DNA of 53,430 nt from Alphaproteobacteria bacterium (GCA_022599575.1 JAHZMA010000002.1:1-53430), one strand, 5' to 3'. Counted from the first letter of the stretch, positions 15,957 through 24,130 are shown. Numbers and translations are program-made. Notes: generated by a model not told the origin, from the sequence alone.

Positions 15957-17093
15957 TTAGCGTGTTTTAGTGGCGCGTTTTTCCATTTGTATAATGCGTT
16001 CCTGCATCAGATTAAAAATAACAACCAGCGCTTCATCATTGATGTTTTTCGGGTCTTTGAAAAAATCACTGATATATAAATTGGCACTATTGCGCCATCT
16101 ATGCTTTTGTTCAGCATTCAGTTTAATAATTAAATCATTGCGTCTTTGTAATTTTTGTAATTCTGTGCGGTGAATATGGTCGGTTACCTCAACAGCAAAA
16201 TCAACCAAATTTTTACCACCCAAACTGCTGGTAAGAATTTTGCGCCATTCACGTGGCAATAAGTTGAAAATATCCTCATTAAAAGCAAAATAATAGGGCG
16301 TGCCGATGCCTTCAAATACAGTATGTCTCGTTAAGAATGATAATTGTTCATGATTAATATCGCTGTGATTAAGCCCAAAAGCATCGGTATGGCCTTCGGT
16401 AAAAATACGTGCTTTTTCTTGGTAAAAAATTGGCACATCGATGCTGGTGCCGTTTAAGGAATTAATAAATTTAGAGAAATAAGTATGATTGGTTGCAACC
16501 ACACGCCCTTGCAAATCTTCGGGGAATAAAATCGTATTAATCGGGGAATCCGCCAGCTGAATCGGTGGACGCTCACCATAATGTAGCATGGTGTAAGGGT
16601 CGATATGCAGAGATAATAATTGCAAATTTTGATATTCTTGCCGCAAATAATCATTGGCAATATCCCAAAAAACATGGCTAGCAATAGCGGTATCGCTTGT
16701 TATGAAAGGCAGAGCGAATAATTTGCTGTAAAAAAAACTGCTTTCGGGTGTATCGAACAGATTAACAAAAGCAATATCAATTTTGCCACTACGCAACAGG
16801 CTATCAATATTGGCATTATCGCTTTTTTTATCTTTGCCAAATGTGCCATCTTGTGGCCCTTGAAAAATGATTTTGCCACGATTATTGGTGACTTGCGTGA
16901 AATAATTTGCCCAACGTTTCAGGAATAATTCTAGTAACGGGCTATCTTCTTGTAGATTATGCCCTAATATCAGCGTAATCGTGCCATTTTTTTGGGCTGA
17001 TGCGATATGAAGTGGCATCAGCAAAGAAACGCAAATTATCAGGCTTTTAATGGCTTTACTTTTGATAATTTTACGGGCACCATAAAATATCAT
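15957..17093 (-). CDS. TRAP transporter solute-binding protein, DctP family (orphan)
   Basis: Periplasmic ligand-binding subunit of a TRAP-type carboxylate transporter. The 378 residues begin with a basic n-region and hydrophobic core (SLIICVSLLMPLHIASAQ). The family-like segments LQGRVVATN, VPIFYQEKARIFTEGHTDAFGL and NLLPREWRKIL follow. GGAGG stands 5 bases before the ATG at 17093, which decides the start over the ATG at 17108; the gene then overlaps the adenosyltransferase by 23 bases. No dctQ or dctM lies in the window, so the membrane partners are elsewhere or the protein has another use. Ligand unknown. Confidence 0.82.
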   Translation of the reverse strand: MIFYGARKIIKSKAIKSLIICVSLLMPLHIASAQKNGTITLILGHNLQEDSPLLELFLKRWANYFTQVTNNRGKIIFQGPQDGTFGKDKKSDNANIDSLLRSGKIDIAFVNLFDTPESSFFYSKLFALPFITSDTAIASHVFWDIANDYLRQEYQNLQLLSLHIDPYTMLHYGERPPIQLADSPINTILFPEDLQGRVVATNHTYFSKFINSLNGTSIDVPIFYQEKARIFTEGHTDAFGLNHSDINHEQLSFLTRHTVFEGIGTPYYFAFNEDIFNLLPREWRKILTSSLGGKNLVDFAVEVTDHIHRTELQKLQRRNDLIIKLNAEQKHRWRNSANLYISDFFKDPKNINDEALVVIFNLMQERIIQMEKRATKTR

Positions 17094-17622
17094 TATTGCC
17101 TCCGTCATTCATGATGCGCGCCAAAATAAACAGTAAATCCGATAATCTGTTAATGTAAATAATAAGATTTTCAGGCACATATTCTGATTGGGATAATAAA
17201 TTGATTTCGCGTTCGGCACGGCGCACAATGGTGCGCGCCAAATGCAGATAGGCAGAAGGTTTTGTGCCACCCGATAGAATAAAACTGTTAAGTGGGGCAA
17301 GCTGTTGATTATAAGTTTCAGTCGCATTTTCTAAAAATGAGATATTATCTTGGGTGATGGGGTTGCGTGCTGGTTTGGCATCATCATGCGGGCGGCATAA
17401 TACTGAACCAACATTGAATAAATGCTGCTGAATATTTTGTAACAAAGTGGTGATATTGACATCATCACTATAGGCAATCGCAATCCCGATGGTTGCACCA
17501 GCCTCATCAATTGTGCCATAGGCATTGATGCGTTGGTTTGATTTTGCTACCTTCTGCCCATTACCCAACATGGTCATGCCTTTATCACCTTGTTTTGTGG
17601 TAATTGTCGATAAACGAACCAT
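17071..17622 (-). CDS. pduO: Cob(I)yrinic acid a,c-diamide adenosyltransferase, PduO type
   Basis: Transfers the adenosyl group of ATP to cob(I)alamin to make coenzyme B12. The 183 residues carry the ATP motif TKQGDKGMTMLGNG at the N-terminus, YGTIDEAGATIGIA, and the C-terminal helical signature HLARTIVRRAERE plus YINRLSDLLFILAR. Start ATG with AAAGGT upstream. It follows the HIG1-type gene by 15 bases and overlaps the TRAP gene. The pairing of a small twin-membrane protein with this enzyme is common in alphaproteobacteria. Confidence 0.92.
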   Translation of the reverse strand: MVRLSTITTKQGDKGMTMLGNGQKVAKSNQRINAYGTIDEAGATIGIAIAYSDDVNITTLLQNIQQHLFNVGSVLCRPHDDAKPARNPITQDNISFLENATETYNQQLAPLNSFILSGGTKPSAYLHLARTIVRRAEREINLLSQSEYVPENLIIYINRLSDLLFILARIMNDGGNNDILWCP

Positions 17623-17637
17623 GTTATTTTACCTTTG

Positions 17638-17832
17638 TTATTTTAATAAAAACAGTAAAATAATAAAAACGGTAATGGCACAGGCTTGAAATACAATCCG
17701 CCATTGCATTAATTTATTGCCATATTTTAATGAAAAATCACCACCTTTTGCCATAGAAAATAACCCTAATCCCAAAACAGCAAGCACACTGAGCATTGAA
17801 GCGACCAGCAATATGACTAAAATAATGTTCAT
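17638..17832 (-). CDS. Small HIG1-domain/twin-transmembrane protein
   Basis: A 64-residue protein with two hydrophobic helices (IILVILLVASMLSVLAVLGL and VFQACAITVFIILLFLLK) joined by the polar loop GNKLMQWRIVFQ, which matches the HIG1-type pattern N-x-LM-x-WR-x2-Q. Related proteins are linked to respiratory complexes. First gene of the three-gene operon; a promoter lies directly upstream. Confidence 0.82.
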   Translation of the reverse strand: MNIILVILLVASMLSVLAVLGLGLFSMAKGGDFSLKYGNKLMQWRIVFQACAITVFIILLFLLK

Positions 17833-17870
17833 TTTTTATCCAATCTTTCCATTCAATTATTTTGTGTTTT

Positions 17871-17899
17871 ACCATAGCATTATTTGCGTGATGGGGCAA
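17871..17899 (-). promoter_or_regulatory. Promoter of the HIG1-adenosyltransferase-TRAP operon
   Basis: On the minus strand TTGCCC (17899-17894), 17 bases, then TATGGT (17876-17871) preceded by TGC, an extended -10. It would start transcription about 30 bases before the HIG1 gene. A three-fold 15-bp repeat begins 2 bases upstream of the -35. Confidence 0.45.
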
Positions 17900-17900
17900 T

Positions 17901-17945
17901 TGTTTTACTCTCTGGTGTTTTACTCTCTGGTGTTTTACTATCGGG
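17901..17945. repeat. Three tandem 15-bp units in the divergent intergenic region
   Basis: TGTTTTACTCTCTGG twice without mismatch, then a diverged copy TGTTTTACTATCGGG. It lies between the HIG1 operon and erpA (gap 17833-18063), touching the predicted -35 of the former. A second direct repeat of 13 bp (ATTGCAAAATAAC/A) lies at 17984-18009. Confidence 0.85.
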
Positions 17946-18014
17946 CTTTCACCCATCTATGATAAAATACCACCAATAAAACTATTGCAAAATAACATTG
18001 CAAAATAAATTAAA

Positions 18015-18038
18015 AAGCCCATAATAGATTTATGGCTT
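18015..18038. other. Stem-loop in the erpA leader
   Basis: AAGCCCATAA and TTATGGCTT pair over 9 bp with one bulged C and a 5-base loop. Read on the minus strand it is followed by a T-rich tract, so it might block antisense transcription toward the HIG1 promoter. On the plus strand it would sit in the erpA leader, 13 bases before the ribosome site. Confidence 0.3.
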
Positions 18039-18063
18039 ATTATTATCACAGAGGAAACAAAAA

Positions 18064-18489
18064 ATGGAAGATTTAGAATTTGTTTTTGAAACGCCAGTAA
18101 TATCTTCTGGATTAGCATCTTCTGATTCTGGCAAATCCCAGTCCGATTCAACGTCCGATTCAGCGGTTAATATCAGCGTTACCGAACAAGCGAAGCAAAA
18201 ATTGCGCGCATTACACCAGCAAAGCCCTGATAAAATGTTGCGAATTAGCGTTAAGGCAGGGGGGTGTTCGGGCTATCAGTATGAATTTTTGCTCGATAAT
18301 AAAAGCGACGCAGCAAAAGATGATTTTGTCACGCATGGCGATGTTTCATTATTGTTAGATAATATTTCGGCTGGTTTTTTAACCAATGCGATTGTTGATT
18401 ATCAAAAAAAATTATCAGGCGAAAGCTTCCATATCATCAACCCCAATGCTGTTAATAGTTGCGGTTGTGGTGTTTCTTTTTCAGCATAG
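18064..18489 (+). CDS. erpA: A-type iron-sulfur carrier, ErpA-like
   Basis: Delivers Fe-S clusters to apoproteins. Residues 37-141 form the A-type domain with the three cluster cysteines: one in KAGGCSGYQYEF and two in NSCGCGVSFSA. The first 36 residues are an unusual Ser/Asp-rich extension (SSDSGKSQSDSTSDSA), partly made of a 12-bp duplication at 18141-18164. GAGGAAAC about 6 bases before the ATG fixes this start, so the extension is probably translated. xthA follows closely. Confidence 0.88.
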   Translation: MEDLEFVFETPVISSGLASSDSGKSQSDSTSDSAVNISVTEQAKQKLRALHQQSPDKMLRISVKAGGCSGYQYEFLLDNKSDAAKDDFVTHGDVSLLLDNISAGFLTNAIVDYQKKLSGESFHIINPNAVNSCGCGVSFSA

Positions 18490-18498
18490 TTGATAAAG

Positions 18499-19317
18499 AT
18501 GCTGATTGCTGCTTTTAATGTCAATTCTATTCGCGCACGGCTGGATGGTTTTTTAGCATGGTGGGATAGGCATCAACCTGATATTGTTTTATTGCAGGAA
18601 ATTAAATGCGTGATTGAAGAATTTCCGCAAGAAGAATTTGCAAAACGTGGGCTACATTTATTGATTAATGGGCAGAAATCATATAATGGCGTTGCGATTA
18701 TCAGTAAAATAGCAGGCGAATTGGTGCGTGATAAATTACCTAACTATGATGATGGTGAAGGCATAGATGGCGGTGATGATGACCAAGCGCGCTATATAGA
18801 AGCAAGATTTGGCGATATAACATTGGCAAGCATCTATCTGCCCAATGGCAATCCGATACAAGATGACACTGATGATATTTCAAAAAAATTTATTTATAAA
18901 TTGAAATGGATGCAAAGACTTCAAAAAATGATTGCCCAAAGATTACACGCAAACCCACAAGAAAAAATCATTTTAGGCGGTGATTTCAACGTCTGCCGCG
19001 AACAGCATGATATGTATCATTGGCAAAATTTTACTGATGATGCTGTGTATCAGCCTGAAGCGCGTGCGTTATTTTATCGGTTACTAAATCTGGGCATGGT
19101 GGATTGCTGGCGCAGTTTGCACCCTGATGAGATTGGCTATAGCTACTGGGATTTACGTAAAGGACGCTGGCAAAAAGATGAAGGCATCAGAATTGATTAT
19201 TTCCTTCTATCGCCAAAAATGACGGATTATCTTAAAGATTGCAGGATTGATAAAAAGATGCGTGGCAGTGAAAAACCATCTGACCACGCACCAATTTTTA
19301 TAGAAATTGATTGTTAG
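18499..19317 (+). CDS. xthA: Exodeoxyribonuclease III
   Basis: AP endonuclease and 3'-5' exonuclease of base-excision repair. The 272 residues show the family motifs in order: AFNVNSIRARLDGFLAWW, LLQEIK, LGGDFNVCR, GYSYWDLRKGRWQKDEGIRIDYFLLS and EKPSDHAPIFIEI, with the catalytic Asp/Asn and His. The open frame reaches a TTG at 18490; the ATG at 18499 fits the family start. Confidence 0.94.
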   Translation: MLIAAFNVNSIRARLDGFLAWWDRHQPDIVLLQEIKCVIEEFPQEEFAKRGLHLLINGQKSYNGVAIISKIAGELVRDKLPNYDDGEGIDGGDDDQARYIEARFGDITLASIYLPNGNPIQDDTDDISKKFIYKLKWMQRLQKMIAQRLHANPQEKIILGGDFNVCREQHDMYHWQNFTDDAVYQPEARALFYRLLNLGMVDCWRSLHPDEIGYSYWDLRKGRWQKDEGIRIDYFLLSPKMTDYLKDCRIDKKMRGSEKPSDHAPIFIEIDC

Positions 19318-19331
19318 CAATCACGCATCTT

Positions 19332-19358
19332 CTCTTTTTATATTATATCACAAAAGAG
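19332..19358. terminator. Weak hairpin between xthA and the XRE regulator
   Basis: CTCTTTT (19332-19338) and AAAAGAG (19352-19358) face each other in the 51-base gap of two convergent genes. The stem is short and AT-rich, so termination is uncertain. Confidence 0.25.
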
Positions 19359-19368
19359 CAGAAAAAGA

Positions 19369-19857
19369 TTATTCTGTCGTGTCGGCACTATCAGTAGCAG
19401 TAGCAACAACAGTATCAGCAGAGAGTGATTTACATAATTCAAAAAATTTCTTTCTCAGCTGTGGGCTGGGAATATTATAATAAGCACGCACCAATTCCAA
19501 TGTTTCACGCTTGGTGATAAGTGGTTCGGCATCATAAGCGGCTTGATCTTCTTCCCAGATTTTAAATTCACCATCTTCATTACGTGTGGTAATTTTATCG
19601 GCCATGTCATCAGGAATTTCTTGAAAGAAATAGTCAATCGGCACATTCAACACTTGTGCAAATTGATAGAGTCTTGATGCACCGATTCTATTTGCACCAC
19701 GTTCATATTTTTGAATTTGTTGAAAAGTAAGCGCAACCTTATCGCCTAAAGTCTGCTGACTATAGCCCAATAAAGTACGTTGTTTTCTTAATTGTTGGCC
19801 AACATAAGCATCGACCATATTAGCACCTAAACGAGTTCTTTTATATTTACGAGTCAC
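19369..19857 (-). CDS. XRE-family helix-turn-helix regulator
   Basis: A DNA-binding regulator of a group widespread in alphaproteobacteria, recognisable by VGQQLRKQRTLLGYSQQTLGDKVALTFQQIQKYERGANRIGASRLYQFAQVL. The rest is an acidic linker and a helical C-terminal part. The open frame begins with TTG at 19875. AAGGA lies 7 bases before GTG 19857, which I use (162 residues); ATG 19818 is a shorter alternative. In many relatives this gene stands after lnt in the miaB-phoH-ybeY-corC-lnt neighbourhood. Here lnt is missing. Confidence 0.85.
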   Translation of the reverse strand: MTRKYKRTRLGANMVDAYVGQQLRKQRTLLGYSQQTLGDKVALTFQQIQKYERGANRIGASRLYQFAQVLNVPIDYFFQEIPDDMADKITTRNEDGEFKIWEEDQAAYDAEPLITKRETLELVRAYYNIPSPQLRKKFFELCKSLSADTVVATATDSADTTE

Positions 19858-19880
19858 GATATTATCCTTATTCAATAGAT

Positions 19881-19910
19881 GTCGTTATACCAAAAAAACA
19901 CCACAACGAC
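19881..19910 (-). promoter_or_regulatory. Promoter and candidate operator of the XRE regulator gene
   Basis: On the minus strand TGG-TATAAC (extended -10, TATAAC at 19889-19884) lies about 26 bases before the GTG start. GTCGTT (19881-19886) and AACGAC (19905-19910) are perfect 6-bp inverted arms, 18 bases between, with one arm covering the -10. This would suit autoregulation by the gene's own product. The rest of the 19858-20153 gap is AT-rich with no gene I can support. Confidence 0.4.
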
Positions 19911-20153
19911 GTATGTAAGTAACAAACAAGGCTATATTTTTTTTAATATGATTGACATCATCTGCTTGTAAAGTGCTAAAGAATTATTCTTCAACACCTA
20001 AGCTATTATTGATATATGTCTTAAGTATAATATGTTAGAAGTAAATTTTGCAAGAAATCCGCTTATAACTGGTGACAAAGTATCATTTTAAAACTTTTAG
20101 ATGATATGTTAAATTATATTAACAACTTTACGAATAGGATGCAAGTTTTTTAT

Positions 20154-21011
20154 CTACTTTTCATTGATAAGAACAGGAAAACTATGCAACTTTACTGTTA
20201 TTACTCGATTCGGTAAGCTACGAATAATTTCGAATTCCATTTTTTTATCGCTGGTAGCATTCGGAAGGCGCCATTTAATCAACTCGCCTTTAATCGGCAC
20301 ATGTCCCGCCAACCATATAATAAGCCCACCGATTGTATCAAAATCTTCATCACTTTCTTCTTCGGTGAAAGTAAACCCGAATTTTTGCTGAAATTCTTCT
20401 AGCTTAAATGTGCCATTTAGGGTGATTGACCCATCTTTATGCTGAATGATACCGCTATCATTGGCATCATCATATTCATCTTCAATCGAGCCGACAATTT
20501 CTTCTAGCGCATCTTCAATGGTAACCAACCCATCAATACCGCCATATTCATCGACCACAAAAGCGATATGGTTACGCTGTTGGCGCATGGCAAGCAGTAA
20601 ATCTAACACACGCATTGATGGTGCAACGAATATTGGTTGATTGATGAGGTCTTTCATCATATCCATAAAATTTTGATCTGAATCAGGAATCTTGCCACCA
20701 ATTTTTAACAACCACGCATAGATTGATTTCACATGAATTGTGCCAATAATATTATCCAATGTTTCGCTATAAAGCGGGTAGCGCGAATGTTGCTCACGCG
20801 CGATAAATTCTAAAATATCTTTGGTTTTTTGATTAATATCAACGCCAATAATTTCACCACGTGGCGTCATAATATTGGCAACACTTACATCGCGCACACT
20901 TAAAATATTGCTAATCAACTCTCTTTCACGACTATCAATTTGGTCGGTTGCGCTGTCTTGGTTGCTAATTAGCTCAACAATTTTTTCACGGGCGCGGGAA
21001 CGTTTAAACAT
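20154..21011 (-). CDS. corC: CorC/HlyC family CBS-domain protein
   Basis: A soluble protein linked to magnesium/cobalt efflux and membrane homeostasis. The 285 residues have a pair of CBS domains: from VANIMTPRGEIIGVDINQ to SRYPLYSETLDNIIGTIHVKSI, then INQPIFVAPSMRVLDLL to GGIDGLVTIEDALEEIVG. The C-terminal transporter-associated domain contains TIGGLIIWLAGHVP. AAGGA 8 bases before the ATG supports the start. It follows ybeY by 11 bases. No DUF21 membrane domain is present. Confidence 0.9.
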   Translation of the reverse strand: MFKRSRAREKIVELISNQDSATDQIDSRERELISNILSVRDVSVANIMTPRGEIIGVDINQKTKDILEFIAREQHSRYPLYSETLDNIIGTIHVKSIYAWLLKIGGKIPDSDQNFMDMMKDLINQPIFVAPSMRVLDLLLAMRQQRNHIAFVVDEYGGIDGLVTIEDALEEIVGSIEDEYDDANDSGIIQHKDGSITLNGTFKLEEFQQKFGFTFTEEESDEDFDTIGGLIIWLAGHVPIKGELIKWRLPNATSDKKMEFEIIRSLPNRVITVKLHSFPVLINEK

Positions 21012-21022
21012 GGTAATAATCC

Positions 21023-21712
21023 TTAAGATGTTTCATTATTATCTGTTGGTAAGTAAGGGTTTTTAATGGCAGATTTTGCTAAAATGGCAATTTCCGCCTG
21101 TTGCATTTTAACAGCCTCATCATCAGTTTCATGGTCATAACCCAAAAGATGTAAAAAACCGTGAATGAATAGATGGGTAATATGGTGATAAAAATCAATA
21201 TTACTGGCTTCAGCTTCGGCTTTGCAAGTCTCAAAACTTAATACAATATCGCCCAAAGGGTGTTTATATGTGTTATCATCACTATTTGCCAATAAACCTA
21301 ATCCTAAAAAATTATCAGCATTATGATAGTTACCACTTTGTAATTGCGTGCTAGAAAATTGGGCGAATGATAATACATTGGTTGGTTTTGCTTTATCACG
21401 CCATTGTTGGTTGAGCGCGGCAATGGTTTTATCATCACATAACAGTAAAGAAATTTCGGTTTGATGCAAATTTGGGAAAGTGGATTTCACATATTGGTAA
21501 CCATAGGCAAGGGCAGGCAACACCGCATCAAGTACATTTTGTTCATGCCATGCCATATCACTACTATTTTGGTCAATATTATTTTTAGTGGTGATTAATA
21601 AATCTGGAGGCTCATCTGGGATTGGGCTTTTAGCTTGCGTGGCATCTGTGGCTTGCGACTCATCTGTGGTTTTTTGAGCTGGCAGCTGATGGGAATGGTG
21701 ATTATCAGTCAT
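21023..21712 (-). CDS. ybeY: Endoribonuclease YbeY with N-terminal extension
   Basis: Zinc RNase for 16S rRNA 3' processing and ribosome quality control. The domain shows LNQQWRDKAKPTNVLSFAQF and the zinc motif H-x3-H-x5-H in HLFIHGFLHLLGYDHE. The frame is open far into phoH; I take the ATG at 21712, which overlaps the phoH stop by 8 bases and gives 229 residues. That is 60-70 more than usual. The excess is a low-complexity N-terminus (QKTTDESQATDATQAKSP). No ribosome site is visible, so translation is likely coupled to phoH. Confidence 0.87.
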   Translation of the reverse strand: MTDNHHSHQLPAQKTTDESQATDATQAKSPIPDEPPDLLITTKNNIDQNSSDMAWHEQNVLDAVLPALAYGYQYVKSTFPNLHQTEISLLLCDDKTIAALNQQWRDKAKPTNVLSFAQFSSTQLQSGNYHNADNFLGLGLLANSDDNTYKHPLGDIVLSFETCKAEAEASNIDFYHHITHLFIHGFLHLLGYDHETDDEAVKMQQAEIAILAKSAIKNPYLPTDNNETS

Positions 21713-22685
21713 TTTTGTTATGATTTTGGTCATGATGTTCATAGGCGGCCAAAATATCACGCACCAGATTATGGCGCATAATATCATTGGTATGAAAGCG
21801 ACAAATGGCAATTTTATCAACATGCTTTAAGTGATTAATGGCGTCAGCCAAGCCTGATAATTGTCGGTCAGGCAAATCGGTTTGCGATAAATCACCATTA
21901 ATCACCATACGGCTATTCTCGCCTAAACGGGTTAGAAACATTTTCATCTGTTTGGGTGTGGCATTTTGCGCCTCATCTAGCAAGATAAAGGCGTTTTTCA
22001 AGGTGCGTCCGCGCATATAGGCAAGCGGCGCAATATCAATTTTACCGCTTAACATATAGCGTTCGGTTTGTTCTTTGCCTAAAAACTCATGCAAGGAATC
22101 ATAAATCGGTTGAAAATAGGGGTCAATTTTATCACGCATATCGCCCGGCAAATAGCCCAACCTCTCGCCCGCTTCCACTGCTGGGCGCGCAAGAATAACA
22201 TGTGATATTTGTTGTTCTAGCAATAATTTCACGCCATAACCCACTGCCAGATGAGTTTTGCCAGTGCCAGCTGGTCCTACGCCAAATGTTAGCAAATGAT
22301 TGCTAATGGCATCAATATATTGATGTTGCGCTTGATTGGCAGGAATTAAGGATTTATCACCGATCATGATGGTGGGGTGTATCGTTTGTTTGTGGAATGG
22401 TTTTGCTTTTCGTTCTTTTGCAGAAACCTCTTTCACAAAAAATTCGGGCAATATGGTATCTGTCGGTGATGGAAATTCGCCACTTTTGGCGGAATCATAA
22501 AGCTGTTGCAAATAGGTTGATGCTAATTGGCAAGATTGCTCTTCACCTTCTAATATCACATGATTGCCCCGTTGAAAAATTTTAATCGCCAGATGGTTTT
22601 CAATCGCATCTAACCATGAATAAGGCGGGATTGCTAATGCGCTAATCAGGTGATTTTCTGAAAATTGCAGTGAAATTTGAGACAT
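21705..22685 (-). CDS. phoH: PhoH-like ATPase
   Basis: Cytoplasmic P-loop ATPase associated with RNA metabolism. The 326 residues have an N-terminal KH-like region, Walker A (GPAGTGKTHLAV), ILARPAVEAGERLGYLPGD, and Walker B (FILLDEAQNATPKQMK) followed by SRMVINGDLSQTDLP. Start ATG overlaps the miaB stop by one base (TAATG), so the two are coupled. Standard order miaB-phoH-ybeY-corC. Confidence 0.93.
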   Translation of the reverse strand: MSQISLQFSENHLISALAIPPYSWLDAIENHLAIKIFQRGNHVILEGEEQSCQLASTYLQQLYDSAKSGEFPSPTDTILPEFFVKEVSAKERKAKPFHKQTIHPTIMIGDKSLIPANQAQHQYIDAISNHLLTFGVGPAGTGKTHLAVGYGVKLLLEQQISHVILARPAVEAGERLGYLPGDMRDKIDPYFQPIYDSLHEFLGKEQTERYMLSGKIDIAPLAYMRGRTLKNAFILLDEAQNATPKQMKMFLTRLGENSRMVINGDLSQTDLPDRQLSGLADAINHLKHVDKIAICRFHTNDIMRHNLVRDILAAYEHHDQNHNKND

Positions 22686-24055
22686 TATGCCGCGTTATGA
22701 ATAGGTTTAACGGCAAAAGAATGCGCGGTGAGGGTATCAACCACACAATCTATTTCTTGCCCGATTTTAGTATCGCTTAAATCAGCATAGGCGGGCTGTA
22801 AATAAGGCGTGCGCCCAATCAGTTGATGGGCATGTTTGCCGTGTTTTTCAAATAGAATCGGTAATGTTTTGCCAATATGGCTAAGATTGAACGCTTTTTG
22901 TTGTGCGTTTAATAATTGTTGCAATATTTGCAACCGTTCGGATTTGATTTTTTCATCAATTTGCTCGGTTAGCAAGGCGGCAGGTGTGCCGGGACGTGGT
23001 GAATATTTGAAAGAATAGGCGGAAGCATAATTCACCTGATTCACCAGATTAATGGTATCAGCAAAATCCTTATCGCTTTCATTGGGAAAACCGATAATAA
23101 AATCTGAAGAAAGCGCAATATCAGGACAAGATGCGCGTAATTTATCGATAATACGCAAATAATCATCACGGCAATGCCCACGATTCATTGCCTTTAACAT
23201 ATTATCACTGCCCGATTGAATCGGTAAATGCAAATAGGGCATCAATAACGGTAATTCGCCATGTGCGCGAATCAGTTCATCATCCATATGACGCGGATGC
23301 GATGTGGTGTAACGCAGGCGTTTTAATTGTGGGAATGTTTCAGCAAAACCGTAAAGCAAACGGGCAAAACTCCATTGATTGCCATCTGTGCCCATGCCTT
23401 GCCAGCCATTAACATTCTGCCCTAATAAGGTGATTTCTTGAATATTCTGTTGTAGCAAATTTTCGGCTTCGGCAAAAATTTTAGCCGCTGGGCGTGAATA
23501 TTCCGCACCTCTGGTATAAGGCACAACACAAAAGCTACAAAATTTATCGCAACCTTCTTGAATCGTTAAAAAGGCGGTGACAGGCTTTGGCGATGATGCC
23601 ATATAAGTTACATTAGTGGCAGGCAAAGCATCAAATTTATCTTCGGTTGGAAACTCTAAATCTAAAATTTTTGTGCCTTTTTTGCGGCCAAGCTTTTCTA
23701 ACATTTCGGGCAAGCGATGATAGGATTGTGGCCCAAATACCATATCTACAATCGGGCTTTTTTTTAAGATTTCTTCACCTTCGGCCTGTGCCACACAGCC
23801 AGCAATAGCCACAATCCTATCCCGTTTTTCAGGGGGCATATTAGGTTTATTCGGGTAAAGCCGTCCTAATTCACTGTAAATTTTTTCGGTCGCTTTTTCA
23901 CGAATATGGCAAGTGTTAAAAATCACCAAATCGGCTTTATCGGGGTCATCGGTAAGCTGATAATTTAGCTTAACCAATATATCTGCCATGCGTTGCCCAT
24001 CATAGACATTCATCTGGCAGCCCCAATTACGAATAAGAGCATGTTTTATGGTCAT
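22685..24055 (-). CDS. miaB: tRNA-2-methylthio-N6-dimethylallyladenosine synthase
   Basis: Radical SAM enzyme that methylthiolates A37 of tRNAs. With the ATG at 24055 the protein has 456 residues. Its three N-terminal cluster cysteines are C13 (WGCQMN), C49 (NTCHIRE) and C87 (AGCVAQ). The radical SAM cysteines are C169, C173 and C176 (GCDKFCSFC). A C-terminal TRAM domain follows. AAGGAG 5 bases before this ATG rejects the longer open frame to 24115. Confidence 0.95.
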   Translation of the reverse strand: MTIKHALIRNWGCQMNVYDGQRMADILVKLNYQLTDDPDKADLVIFNTCHIREKATEKIYSELGRLYPNKPNMPPEKRDRIVAIAGCVAQAEGEEILKKSPIVDMVFGPQSYHRLPEMLEKLGRKKGTKILDLEFPTEDKFDALPATNVTYMASSPKPVTAFLTIQEGCDKFCSFCVVPYTRGAEYSRPAAKIFAEAENLLQQNIQEITLLGQNVNGWQGMGTDGNQWSFARLLYGFAETFPQLKRLRYTTSHPRHMDDELIRAHGELPLLMPYLHLPIQSGSDNMLKAMNRGHCRDDYLRIIDKLRASCPDIALSSDFIIGFPNESDKDFADTINLVNQVNYASAYSFKYSPRPGTPAALLTEQIDEKIKSERLQILQQLLNAQQKAFNLSHIGKTLPILFEKHGKHAHQLIGRTPYLQPAYADLSDTKIGQEIDCVVDTLTAHSFAVKPIHNAA

Positions 24056-24085
24056 TCGGCTCCTTGCATATGATATTACCCGATT

Positions 24086-24094
24086 AGTATAACA
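24086..24094 (-). promoter_or_regulatory. Extended -10 promoter of miaB
   Basis: TGT-TATACT on the minus strand places the start of transcription about 25 bases before the miaB ATG. No good -35 is needed for an extended -10, and none is obvious. Confidence 0.4.
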
Positions 24095-24130
24095 ATATTG
24101 CACCAATATTACCATATTATCGCTAAATTG

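Noticed and set aside
19952-20031. TTGACA and a separate TATAAT on the plus strand as promoter of a small RNA
   Set aside because: The two hexamers are not at a workable spacing, no terminator follows, and no gene on that strand is near.
21713-21823. Hydrophobic N-terminal extension of YbeY read from the longer open frame
   Set aside because: It lies wholly inside phoH in another frame. The ATG overlapping the phoH stop is the better start.
24056-24115. Longer MiaB starting at 24115
   Set aside because: AAGGAG stands right before the ATG at 24055, where the conserved protein begins, and a promoter-like -10 lies within the extra stretch.
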